Shown one piece after another: positions 27,778-35,855 of a stretch of DNA of 64,000 bases; position 1 is the stretch's first letter, and every line of letters begins with the position of its first letter. The notes below the pieces were generated by a model. That model saw only the letters and a program-made list of their open reading frames with translations, did not search any database and was not told the origin of the DNA. The stretch is from Lewinellaceae bacterium. Its GTDB lineage: Bacteria > Bacteroidota > Bacteroidia > Chitinophagales > Saprospiraceae. The DNA lies in assembly GCA_016716135.1 (NCBI GenBank), contig JADJWX010000021.1, positions 46,264 to 110,263 of the forward strand. The letters are read 5' to 3'. Made by a program: the position numbers and the translations under genes.

Positions 27778-29553
27778 TTAATTCCCCTCCGGATTTGCGA
27801 GTTCCCCTTCAATTTCCCCCATCTGGCTTTCAATCATTTCTTTCTCAGGATGATCCGGATTTGCTTTGAGCAATTGCCGGCCCAAAGTGCGCGCCCGAAG
27901 CAGGCTGGCCGGGCGGGTTTCCGCATAGTCACGGACCAGATAGTTGAAAAGCGTGTATTCCGCTTCCGTTTTGCAAGGCGATGCGACGACGCCTGCGGCA
28001 GCCTCCCAGATTTCAAGGGGCAGCATCTTGCCGACCTGGCCATACGCCACAATCTTGCAAACCGCCTGCGCTGCAAACGGACTGCCGGGATGCCGTTGCA
28101 CCAGATCGGCATATACCCAGGCGGCAGGTCGCTGGTTGGCAACGGATTTTACCGCTCTGGAGCCTCCATCCCCCCTTTGCATTTCGACCTGACAAACACC
28201 GCCGCTGAAAAGTTCTTCTACAAGGGCTGCTTTTTCCCACAATTGTTTATCCGGCGCCGGGTTGTTTTTCTTGATTTCCTGCCATTGTTTTTGCGCCGCC
28301 AGTCTTTTGGAGACGCAGGCCATGTCGATCAGGCCAAGCCCGGATTCGCCGGGTTCAAAGTAATCGGCTTTTGTCTGCCGGAGTTTTTCGTAATAAGCTG
28401 CATAGCGGTCAAGATCGCCTTGCTGGATGCTGTATTCCATTTGCCAGTCGTAGAGGAGTGGCAAGAGGTTTTCGGGCAGTTGGGTTTCCAGACCTTCGAA
28501 TTGGGCGTTCGATTTTTTTGCAAAAGCAGGTTCGTTGTACAGGCGGCGATAGAGCAGGTCGGGAATTTCTTCCAGTTCGGTTTTTATGGATTGGTTGGTT
28601 GTTTCCCCAAACGTTTGCCGGAGCAGTTGATAGCCCCTGGAAAAGGTCAACAGGTCTGGCGTAGTGGGCAGTTGCGCTGAGTCTTTTATTTGTGCAAACC
28701 GGAGCAACTCGCTAAGCGATTGCCCGCCGTCAAAAAGTACTCTTCTTTGGTCCAGCCATTGCTTGTTGAGGGCGAGTATCTTTCCATTGCTGTTGTTGCA
28801 TAAATAAAGCAGCGCACTGTCCCGGCCGAGCAATTCCCATTCGCCCGGCACGGTTGGGGGATAGCGGAAAACCTGTCCATCACGCTTGTCGAAAGCATAC
28901 AAACCCCCTTTGTAATGGTTGTACCAGATGTGGAACCTGTCGTGACAAGGCGGCTCTGAGAAATCGCCGTACCCGGTTTCGTCCGGTAACTTGAAATGAT
29001 ATTCCGAAGTCCGGCGGCTTTCCACATCGTATTTTTTGATCAGCTGGAAATCAACTTCCTCCCTGGATTCGTAGAGGCTCGCCCAGAAACAGGGGTAGTT
29101 GTAGGAAAAATTCACATCCGGGAAGCTGCGAATATCCATGGGTAAATACAGGCTGTCGGTGCCATCGACGATCAAGGCAAAAGACTGGATTTGTGCACCG
29201 GCAATTCTCGTGACATCCGAAACCTGAATATTGGCCCAGCGCGGGTCATTGCTTTTGGCCGGTATGAATACCCGTTGCCAACCCGACAACGGGTCGGTTT
29301 TTTGAGGCGCCCTTGTCGTCACCGCATGGGTTTGGAGGTCCAATATCTTTTTTTGAGCCGGGTTGTACAGTTGGTTTGGGGCGCCGGGTAAAAAATAGGC
29401 GCCGATGAGGTCCAGGTCTGGAACATCGATGAGCTGATATTCGGCTACCGGGAACGTGGTCAAGGCAGTAGGGTAGTCGTCGGGTTGGGCGTAGACAGGT
29501 GCGAATACTGTCCAAACGGCAACTTGCAGCAGGAGGGTTTTTAAGCGTGTCAA
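27778..29553 (-). CDS. Secreted protein of unknown function
   Basis: The 591-residue product has a signal peptide (about 1-22, ending PVYAQ). No named domain is recognised. The first half has beta-rich sequence with WNDPRW-like and YNHYKGGLYAFDKRDG segments, like a solute-exposed propeller. The second half (about 330-590) is helical with spacing like TPR repeats (for example LYDWQMEYSIQQGDLDRYAAYYEKL). It ends 44 bases before the start of the TIR-WD40-ROC gene on the same strand, so they may share a transcript. Whether this has meaning for the TIR protein is unknown. Confidence 0.65.
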   Translation of the reverse strand: MTRLKTLLLQVAVWTVFAPVYAQPDDYPTALTTFPVAEYQLIDVPDLDLIGAYFLPGAPNQLYNPAQKKILDLQTHAVTTRAPQKTDPLSGWQRVFIPAKSNDPRWANIQVSDVTRIAGAQIQSFALIVDGTDSLYLPMDIRSFPDVNFSYNYPCFWASLYESREEVDFQLIKKYDVESRRTSEYHFKLPDETGYGDFSEPPCHDRFHIWYNHYKGGLYAFDKRDGQVFRYPPTVPGEWELLGRDSALLYLCNNSNGKILALNKQWLDQRRVLFDGGQSLSELLRFAQIKDSAQLPTTPDLLTFSRGYQLLRQTFGETTNQSIKTELEEIPDLLYRRLYNEPAFAKKSNAQFEGLETQLPENLLPLLYDWQMEYSIQQGDLDRYAAYYEKLRQTKADYFEPGESGLGLIDMACVSKRLAAQKQWQEIKKNNPAPDKQLWEKAALVEELFSGGVCQVEMQRGDGGSRAVKSVANQRPAAWVYADLVQRHPGSPFAAQAVCKIVAYGQVGKMLPLEIWEAAAGVVASPCKTEAEYTLFNYLVRDYAETRPASLLRARTLGRQLLKANPDHPEKEMIESQMGEIEGELANPEGN

Positions 29554-29601
29554 TTTCAGCAGGTTGTGGAGGTGGGATGTGAGTTGTTTGCAATTTTTTT
29601 A

Positions 29602-29620
29602 CGCCGACTACCAGTCGGCG
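29602..29620. repeat. Palindrome directly after the dnaE stop
   Basis: CGCCGACT, ACC, AGTCGGCG. On the minus strand the dnaE stop TAG is followed at once by this hairpin, and the plus-strand side has a run of seven T, so it could also end transcription. It resembles the short palindromes at other gene ends in this window but has a different sequence. Confidence 0.6.
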
Positions 29621-32600
29621 CTACCCAAGCGTACACTCCAGGCCAAGTTTCTTCAACTGCATGGCAAAATCCGAATCCGCGTTCACCTTGCGCTTTGCCG
29701 CAAAAGCCAGGGCGTTTTTGTTGGTGTGATCAAGCAGGCGCATTTTGAGCGCGTGTTTGCCCCTGTGGGCTTTGCAAAGCTGATCGAGTTGGTCGAGCAG
29801 TTCGGGTGTGAGCAGTTGCAAGGGTACTTGCAGGGTCACGGAGCTGATTTGTGAGCCCCCGACCGTTTCCAGCAGTTCCACTTTTTCCGGTTTAAACTCA
29901 AACTCCTCGCTGTTGTAGCGCTGGCGGTATTGGCCGGTGATGAACAGGCAGTTGCCCTCTTCAAACAGGTGTTTGAACTTGGCGTAATCGCCACTGAACA
30001 AGGCCAGTTCCAGGTTGCCGGAGTAGTCGCTAATGGTGAAACGCCCCCATCCGGTGCCGCGCTGGCTGATCCGGTGCTCGGCTTTGGTGACGAACCCGGC
30101 GACGTGTATTTTCTGACTTTTAAACTGCTCGATGCGCTCCAATCCGCAAGTGGTGAGGTTTTCCACCTCAAATTTGTAATCGTCGAGCGGGTGCCCGCTC
30201 AGGTAAAGCCCGATGACGTCTTTTTCACGCTGGAGTTTGGTGAGCAGGTTCCAGGGCTGCACTTTGGGAATCGTGGGCTCCGGAATACTCACCGTGTCGG
30301 ACAGGTCGCCGAACAGGGAATTGACCGACATGATCTTGTCTTCCTGGTAGGCAGCGCCGTATTTGAGTAGGTGCTCGATGAAGGAGTCGAATTTGTCGGA
30401 GGGGGCGAAAAATGTGGCTCTATGTAGTCCCAGCCCTGAAGGGCTGGGCTGAGACGGGCTGGGCTGAGACGGGCTGGGCTGAGACGGGCTGGATTGCGAA
30501 GAGTTGGGCTGCGAAGAGGCTGCCTCAGGCGATTTTTCAGCCCAGCCCTTCAGGGCTGGGGAAGCGGAAAATCCGTCGAAAGCGCCGCCAAACACCAGGC
30601 TTTCCATAACCCGTTTGTTCACCGTGCGCAGGTTGAGCCGGCGCATGAAGTCGAAAATGGTTTCGAAGGGGCCGTTTTCGCGGCGCTCCTGGATGATGGA
30701 TTCCACGGCCGATTCGCCAACGCCTTTGATGGCGCCCAGGCCGTAGCGGATCACGCCTTTTTTGTTTACGGAGAAATTTAGCTTCGATTCATTGATGTCG
30801 GGCCCTTTGACGTCGAGGCCCATACGTTTGCACTCTTCGAGGAAGAAAGTGATTTTGTCAATGTTGTTCTGCGAGTGGGTAAGCACCGCAGCCATGTATT
30901 CCGCCGGGTAATGCGCTTTGAGGAATGCCGTTTGATAGGCCACAAAAGCATAGCAGGTGGAGTGCGACTTGTTGAACGCATACATGGCGAATGCCTCCCA
31001 GTCGGTCCAGATTTTTTCGAGTTTGTCTTTTGGAAAACCGTTTTTCGTGGCGCCTTCGATGAACTGGCCCTTCATTTTATCGAGCACGGCCTTGAGTTTT
31101 TTACCCATGGCCTGGCGCAGCACGTCGGCGTCGCCTTTGGAAAATCCGGCGAGTTTTTGCGACAGCAACATCACCTGCTCCTGAAAAACAGTAATGCCGT
31201 AGGTCTCGGCCAGGTATTCCTCCATTTCCGGCAAATCGTAGGTCACCTGCTGCCGCCCGTGCTTGCGCGCAATAAAATCGGGGATGTATTCCAAGGGGCC
31301 CGGCCGGTAGAGGGCGTTCATGGCGATCAGGTCGTCGAATTTATCGGGCTTGAGCTCGCGCAGGTATTTCTGCATGCCGGCGCGTTCAAACTGGAAGGTT
31401 CCGTTGGTGGCCCCGGCCTGGTAGAGTTGGTAGGTTTTTTCGTCGTCAAGCGGGATACTGTCGATATCAATTTTCCGGCCGTGGTTTTCCTCGATCATGC
31501 GCAAGGCATCGCGGATGATGGTAAGGGTTTTGAGCCCCAGGAAGTCCATTTTGATGACTCCGGCATCTTCAATGATGTTGCCCTCGTACTGCGTGATCAG
31601 CAGTTCGGTTTCTTTAGAGGCACACACCGGAATGATCTCCGTGAGGTCTTTCGGCGCGATGATGATGCCTGCGGCGTGGATGCCGGTGTTGCGCACCGAA
31701 CCTTCGAGCACCATGGCTTCGTTGAGCACTTCGCTTTCGTGGGTGCCGTCGGCGTTGAGGAATTCGCGGAGTTTTTTAATATTCTCAATATCGTCGGGAC
31801 CGAGGTTTTCCTTGCTGCGCAGGGAACCCTCGCCGTCGATGGGCGCGGTGAGCACGCGGTTGAGGGAGATGCCGGGTTTGTCGGGCACAAGTTTGGCCAG
31901 GGCGTTCGACTGTTCGAGGGGAAGATCGAGCACGCGGGCTACGTCTTTGATCGACATTTTGGCTGCCATGGTGCCGTAGGTCACGATCTGGGCCACCTGC
32001 TGTTTGCCGTATTTTTCCACCACGTAGTCGAGCACTTTCTGCCGGCCCTCGTCGTCAAAATCGGTGTCGATATCGGGCATGCTCTTGCGGTCGGGGTTGA
32101 GGAAACGTTCGAACAGGAGCTGGTACTTGATCGGGTCAATGTTGGTGATACCGATGCAGTAAGCCACTGCCGAACCGGCCGCCGAGCCCCGGCCCGGGCC
32201 GATGAACACACCCAGGTCGCGCCCGGCCTTGATGAAGTCGGCCACGATGAGGAAGTAACCGGCAAAGCCCATGGTTTTAATCGTGTGCAGTTCGAAGTTG
32301 AGCCGTTCTTCGATCTCGGGTGTGATGTCCTTGTAGCGTTCGCGGGCGCCTTCGTAGGTGATGTGGTAGAGGTAGTCGTCCTGGCTGGCAAATTCTTTCG
32401 GGATGACGAAATTGGGCAGCAGGATGTCTTTTTTCAACTTGAGGTGCTCGCATTTGTCCACGATCTCCATCGTGTTGTCGAGCGCTTCGGGCAAGTCGTG
32501 AAACAGGGCGCCCATTTCGGCCTGGGTTTTAAAATAAAACTGGTCGTTCCAGAAGGCGAAACGCCCGCCTTTCATCACGGTGCCTTCCTCGGCAAACTCG

Positions 32601-33313
32601 CGGATGGCCGGCGTGGCTTTTTTCTCGCCGGTATTGATGCAGAGCAGGATGTCGTGCGCGTTCCAGTCTTTCTGATCGACGTAGTGCGAGTCGTTGGTGC
32701 AGATGGTTTTGACCTTGTATTCCTTTGCCCAGCGCAGCAGGACCTCGTTCACCTGATCCTGTTCGTCCATCTGGTGGCGCTGGAGTTCGATGTAGTAGTC
32801 TTCGCCAAAAATGTTGTACCACCACTCAAATTCCTTGCGGGCTTCTTCCTCGCCTTTGCGCAGGATGGCCTGCGGCACCATGGCGCCGATGCAGCAGGTG
32901 GTGGCGATGAGACCTTCGTGGTATTGCAGGATGAGTTCCTTGTCGATGCGGGGAAACTTGCCGTACAAACCCTCGATATAGCCCAGGGAGCAAAGTTTCA
33001 CCAGGTTTTTGTAGCCCTCCGGATTTTTGGCGAGGAAGAGCTGGTGGTAGCGCTTATCGCGGTCTTCCTTGGTAAAGGTCCTGCGGTGCCGGTCTTCCAC
33101 CACGTAAAACTCGCAGCCCACGATGGGTTTTACGCCTTCATGCTTGGCCGCCTCGGCCACAAACTGGAACACCCCGAACATGTTGCCGTGGTCGGTGATG
33201 GCCAGGGCTTTCATGCCATCGGCGGCTGCTTTTTTGTACAGGGCCGGGATGGCGGCGGCGCCGTCGAGGAGGGAGTACTGGGTGTGGCAGTGGAGGTGTG
33301 CGAATGAGGGCAT
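29621..33313 (-). CDS. dnaE: DNA polymerase III alpha subunit
   Basis: This 1230-residue protein is the replicative polymerase. The PHP domain begins at the N-terminus (HLHCHTQYSLLDG, TDHGN). The polymerase core has GPGRGSAAGS and the catalytic aspartates in MPDIDTDFDDEGR (about 405-415), and the PHP and palm are followed by fingers with GLGAIKGVGE (helix-hairpin-helix, about 855). The C-terminal OB-fold is VAGFVTKAEHRISQRGTGWG (about 1070). At about 917-962 there is an inserted low-complexity stretch with repeated SPSQP, encoded by palindromic and 15-base tandem repeats. It lies between domains, so it may be tolerated. A minus-strand TAAATTTG box lies upstream at 33372-33379. Confidence 0.96.
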   Translation of the reverse strand: MPSFAHLHCHTQYSLLDGAAAIPALYKKAAADGMKALAITDHGNMFGVFQFVAEAAKHEGVKPIVGCEFYVVEDRHRRTFTKEDRDKRYHQLFLAKNPEGYKNLVKLCSLGYIEGLYGKFPRIDKELILQYHEGLIATTCCIGAMVPQAILRKGEEEARKEFEWWYNIFGEDYYIELQRHQMDEQDQVNEVLLRWAKEYKVKTICTNDSHYVDQKDWNAHDILLCINTGEKKATPAIREFAEEGTVMKGGRFAFWNDQFYFKTQAEMGALFHDLPEALDNTMEIVDKCEHLKLKKDILLPNFVIPKEFASQDDYLYHITYEGARERYKDITPEIEERLNFELHTIKTMGFAGYFLIVADFIKAGRDLGVFIGPGRGSAAGSAVAYCIGITNIDPIKYQLLFERFLNPDRKSMPDIDTDFDDEGRQKVLDYVVEKYGKQQVAQIVTYGTMAAKMSIKDVARVLDLPLEQSNALAKLVPDKPGISLNRVLTAPIDGEGSLRSKENLGPDDIENIKKLREFLNADGTHESEVLNEAMVLEGSVRNTGIHAAGIIIAPKDLTEIIPVCASKETELLITQYEGNIIEDAGVIKMDFLGLKTLTIIRDALRMIEENHGRKIDIDSIPLDDEKTYQLYQAGATNGTFQFERAGMQKYLRELKPDKFDDLIAMNALYRPGPLEYIPDFIARKHGRQQVTYDLPEMEEYLAETYGITVFQEQVMLLSQKLAGFSKGDADVLRQAMGKKLKAVLDKMKGQFIEGATKNGFPKDKLEKIWTDWEAFAMYAFNKSHSTCYAFVAYQTAFLKAHYPAEYMAAVLTHSQNNIDKITFFLEECKRMGLDVKGPDINESKLNFSVNKKGVIRYGLGAIKGVGESAVESIIQERRENGPFETIFDFMRRLNLRTVNKRVMESLVFGGAFDGFSASPALKGWAEKSPEAASSQPNSSQSSPSQPSPSQPSPSQPSPSGLGLHRATFFAPSDKFDSFIEHLLKYGAAYQEDKIMSVNSLFGDLSDTVSIPEPTIPKVQPWNLLTKLQREKDVIGLYLSGHPLDDYKFEVENLTTCGLERIEQFKSQKIHVAGFVTKAEHRISQRGTGWGRFTISDYSGNLELALFSGDYAKFKHLFEEGNCLFITGQYRQRYNSEEFEFKPEKVELLETVGGSQISSVTLQVPLQLLTPELLDQLDQLCKAHRGKHALKMRLLDHTNKNALAFAAKRKVNADSDFAMQLKKLGLECTLG
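30426..30565. repeat. Palindromic and 15-base tandem repeats inserted in dnaE
   Basis: Two palindromes, CCCAGCCCT-GA-AGGGCTGGG (30429-30448) and CCCAGCCCT-TC-AGGGCTGGG (30541-30560), flank three exact copies of a 15-base unit GGGCTGAGACGGGCT (30446-30490) and degenerate units. The whole block is in frame and encodes roughly 45 residues. Confidence 0.85.
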
Positions 33314-33317
33314 CCTT

Positions 33318-33350
33318 AATGATGAATTATGAATGATAAATGATGAATGG
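33318..33350. repeat. Seven-base periodic repeat (AATGATG type) in the dnaE leader
   Basis: Units AATGATG, AATTATG, AATGATA, AATGATG lie 4 bases upstream of the dnaE ATG, between the start and the minus-strand -7 box. It resembles the array at 59404-59470 but has no opposing arm. Confidence 0.55.
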
Positions 33351-33371
33351 CGGGAAGGGAACGGTGTTGGG

Positions 33372-33379
33372 CAAATTTA
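33372..33379 (-). promoter_or_regulatory. -7 promoter box for dnaE
   Basis: TAAATTTG on the minus strand, about 58 bases upstream of the dnaE ATG. It lies back to back with the plus-strand promoter of the toxin pair. Confidence 0.45.
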
Positions 33380-33394
33380 AAACAAAGTGTGGGA

Positions 33395-33426
33395 TTTGGC
33401 ATGCAACCTGGAAACTTGTATTTTTG
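33395..33426 (+). promoter_or_regulatory. Promoter of the PIN toxin pair
   Basis: TTTG (33395-33398), 20 bases, then TATTTTTG (33419-33426): a good match to the Bacteroidota -33/-7 arrangement. The ATG follows 22 bases later. Confidence 0.6.
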
Positions 33427-33448
33427 ATTTTGTTTTAAAATTATCGCA

Positions 33449-33829
33449 ATGGCCCAGAAACTTACCAGTACGCAAAAAGCACTGCTCAAGTTGTTGCCAG
33501 AAAATCTTTCGGCTCCTGAACTGGAACGGCTGCTGGCATTGATTGATGCTTATTTTGCTTCTCCGGCACCGAAATCATTTGCTGTGGAAGAAGGCGGCGC
33601 TGCCTATGCTAAGGCAAGTTCAAGTGAAGATGTTGTTCATCTTTCGATCCCTAAAGCCTGGTTGGACGATGCCTGGTTTGCCAAACTCCTGAGTTGGATG
33701 GAGATGAAAAAACTGACCGAGGGGAATCAAATGACAGCAGAGCAGGCTGGTGAAATGGGTGATCAGTCCAAAGCAGACTGGTGGGCTAAAAATCAGGATT
33801 GGGTTTTGGAGAAAATTGGACAACGATGA
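33449..33829 (+). CDS. Putative antitoxin partner of the PIN protein
   Basis: The 126-residue protein has a helical N-terminal third (TSTQKALLKLLPENLSAPELERLLALID), a linker, then VVHLSIPKAWLDDAWFAKLLSWMEM and a Trp-rich C-terminus (ADWWAKNQDWVLEKI). No MazE/AbrB or ribbon-helix-helix motif is obvious. Its TGA stop overlaps the ATG of the PIN-domain gene in ATGA. This arrangement is usual for toxin-antitoxin pairs, and it is the basis for the call. If it is an antitoxin it is of a type that I do not recognise. Confidence 0.55.
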   Translation: MAQKLTSTQKALLKLLPENLSAPELERLLALIDAYFASPAPKSFAVEEGGAAYAKASSSEDVVHLSIPKAWLDDAWFAKLLSWMEMKKLTEGNQMTAEQAGEMGDQSKADWWAKNQDWVLEKIGQR

Positions 33830-34230
33830 AAGTTGTTGTGGATAGCAACATTATTTTTTCAGCGTTGCTTCGATCTCCAAACCGGTACTGTGATGCAATT
33901 TTCCTTTCCGGAGATGAATTTTACACACCCAAGTTCATGTTCGTTGAACTTTTCAAGTACAGAACCCGCATTGTTGAGCAAAGCCGGCTTTCTGAAGAAG
34001 AAGTACTTGAAATGCTCTACCGGTTGATACTCAACGTCCACTTTTTTAATGAATCACTTATCAGTACCCGGAATTTCCTGCAAGCCTTTCAATTGGTTAA
34101 AGAAACAGATCGCAAGGATTTAGTTTTTGTCGCCTTGACGATTGAAATCCAAGCTAAACTCTGGACCTCAGACCAGGTTTTAAAAAATGGGTTGATTGAG
34201 AAGGGTTTTAATGAATTTTATGGGCCTTAG
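33826..34230 (+). CDS. PIN-domain protein, probable VapC-like ribonuclease toxin
   Basis: The 134-residue product starts MKVVVDSNIIFSALL, with the first PIN acidic residue at Asp6. The other expected acidic residues are seen: Glu in FMFVELFKY (about 40), Asp in ETDRKDLVFVAL (about 98) and Asp in LWTSDQ (about 118). PIN toxins cleave RNA with a metal ion. The start was placed at the ATG overlapping the upstream stop; an upstream in-frame ATG at 33799 falls inside the partner gene. It converges with the next gene and only one base separates their stops. Confidence 0.82.
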   Translation: MKVVVDSNIIFSALLRSPNRYCDAIFLSGDEFYTPKFMFVELFKYRTRIVEQSRLSEEEVLEMLYRLILNVHFFNESLISTRNFLQAFQLVKETDRKDLVFVALTIEIQAKLWTSDQVLKNGLIEKGFNEFYGP

Positions 34231-34231
34231 G

Positions 34232-34924
34232 TCATTCCCGCGTTTGCCGAAGCCAAAGCAAGACAGCCAAGAGTAAGTTTAACAGTATGCTGGCGAGTAA
34301 AGGCCAGTTAAGGACCGTCTTGTCGCCGGGTAAATCCTTTGGTTCCGGTTTGTTTTTTTCAAAATAAGAATCCTTGTTGTCAGGAATAAACCAGCGATTT
34401 GTACTGTCCTGAAGAAACTGTATTTCCTCTTCGAGAGGGACTAATCTGTAATATCTTTTGTAATAATTATCTGTCCCATTACGGATAGACTGTCTGATTG
34501 AATCAATCGTAGGCATAGTTGCCGACAGTTTTCTAGCCCGCTCACATTGCGAGCCAGATAAAAATTGGCCGGAGTAAGGATCGCCAATGTAATTAGAAAA
34601 AAGTAACATCGTGTCTCCCGGCGTTGCTCCGGCACAATAACCGCCACAGGAACCCTCTGTAGCAAAAACGGAAACATAGTCGCTGCTTCGCCCCAATCCT
34701 TTATAATATTTTAAAACTCTAAAATTGAAATAAGTACTATGCCCGGTGCGGCCATCGTGTGCCATAAACAAACTATCCATGCGCACGATTTGAGTCAGTA
34801 CACCAATGAAAATAGCACCGTTGTTTTTTAAGCAGGAATCGAGGGGCTCTCCCATGCAAATACATGCTTGACCCGGTGTTCCACAAAAGAAGCAAAAGCA
34901 AAAAACAAGTAACAGCGTACGCAT
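34232..34924 (-). CDS. Envelope protein with TIMP/NTR-like cysteine start
   Basis: The 230-residue product has a signal peptide (about 1-19) followed at once by ACICMGEP. A mature N-terminal Cys-x-Cys followed by several later cysteines (SCLKNNG, GSCGGYCAG, SQCERA) recalls netrin/TIMP-like folds, but the similarity is weak. A C-terminal membrane helix (about 207-225, WPLLASILLNLLLAVLLWL) ends in basic residues. It is therefore probably an inner-membrane-anchored periplasmic protein. Function unknown. Confidence 0.6.
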   Translation of the reverse strand: MRTLLLVFCFCFFCGTPGQACICMGEPLDSCLKNNGAIFIGVLTQIVRMDSLFMAHDGRTGHSTYFNFRVLKYYKGLGRSSDYVSVFATEGSCGGYCAGATPGDTMLLFSNYIGDPYSGQFLSGSQCERARKLSATMPTIDSIRQSIRNGTDNYYKRYYRLVPLEEEIQFLQDSTNRWFIPDNKDSYFEKNKPEPKDLPGDKTVLNWPLLASILLNLLLAVLLWLRQTRE

Positions 34925-34934
34925 GGTTTCAACG

Positions 34935-35132
34935 TTATTTCGCCACCACCAAAATATCCTCCCCCAGCACAGCTTCCAGTTTGGCGATGCTTTTCAAAGT
35001 AAAATTATGCGCTCCGGCCAGCCACTTGCTTACTTCGGATTCGCTTTTTCCCAATGCGGCTGCGAGGTCGCGGCGTTTCATGCCTTTTTTGTCCAGCAGG
35101 GCCTGTACCCGGTCAAGAATGTCCGTACGTAT
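34935..35132 (-). pseudogene. XRE-type helix-turn-helix protein, 5' end lost
   Basis: The frame reads RTDILDRVQALLDKKGMKRR, then DLAAALGKSESEVSKWLAG, then HNFTLKSIAKLEAVLGEDIL and a stop. This is a clear XRE/HigA-like helix-turn-helix, about 65 residues. There is no start codon before an in-frame TGA at 35133-35135; only an internal ATG (35081) would give 48 residues. The sequence just beyond the break (35131-35155) resembles half of a family-1 palindrome, differing at 3 of 21 bases. It could be a remnant antitoxin whose toxin partner is gone. Confidence 0.65.
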
Positions 35133-35160
35133 TCAAGTCGGAGCGCGAGTACGGAACGCC

Positions 35161-35802
35161 TCAACCTTTCAAAATGCGGAGTTCAAACGAAAATCCCGGT
35201 AGCACATCTTCCCCGGAAAGCGTCTGTTCAAAATCCTGAATTTCTTCCACCGTACCGTTTGAACGGTATACCCAGGCCGTTTCCGTCGCCGGATCGAGTA
35301 GCCAGGCCAGGCGTATGCCGTTGGCGATCCAGCTTTCGGTCATTTTTGTTTTGAGCGCTTGAAGATCGTCTGAGGGGTTGCGAATTTCAACGACGAAATC
35401 AGGGACGATTTCGGCAAAGGATTTGCGATCGGCAGCGGAGAGCTGCGCTGTTTTCTCCAGGGAAATCCAGGCGGCATCGGGCATGCGTTTTTCGCCGTTG
35501 GGCAGGATAAAAAGCGTTGCCGAGCTAAAGGTTTTGCCTGATTCAGCCTGGCGATTCCAAATTCCGAGTGAAACCATCATTTCACTTTCAAAATTTCCGG
35601 AGTCAAAAGATACGGGAGGCATAATGAGGATATTTCCGTTTTTGTCTTGTTCGATGCGCAAGTCGGGATTTTGTTGGCAAAAGGCCTGGAATTCAGCCTC
35701 CGACATGGGTGGCCGGGCGTCCTGCACTTCCCAGCCGTCGAAGCGAATGCTGATGTTGGTCGTTTTTTCCGGTGTTGCGGTTTTTGCGGTACGCGCTTCC
35801 AT
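35161..35802 (-). CDS. Uma2-family protein (second copy)
   Basis: The 213-residue protein has the Uma2 pattern: PPMSEAEFQAFCQQNPDLRIE, then LFILPNGEKRMPDAAWIS (first acidic strand) and IVPDFVVEIRNPSDDLQALKTKM, in which Asp, Glu and Lys fit a PD-(D/E)XK site, then GIRLAWLLDP. It ends DVLPGFSFELRIL. It differs strongly from the other Uma2 gene at 5506-6105. A near-consensus TATTTTTA lies upstream. The C-terminus ends 25 bases from the degraded XRE gene. Confidence 0.82.
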   Translation of the reverse strand: MEARTAKTATPEKTTNISIRFDGWEVQDARPPMSEAEFQAFCQQNPDLRIEQDKNGNILIMPPVSFDSGNFESEMMVSLGIWNRQAESGKTFSSATLFILPNGEKRMPDAAWISLEKTAQLSAADRKSFAEIVPDFVVEIRNPSDDLQALKTKMTESWIANGIRLAWLLDPATETAWVYRSNGTVEEIQDFEQTLSGEDVLPGFSFELRILKG

Positions 35803-35855
35803 ATTTTTGCGTTTAGTGTTGGTAAAAATACGGCATTTTTCAAAAGAACGCTTGC

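Noticed and set aside
30875..33307. 810-codon plus-strand frame opposite dnaE
   Set aside because: It is the antisense shadow of a clear dnaE gene, rich in Val/Phe/His/Asp, without any domain.
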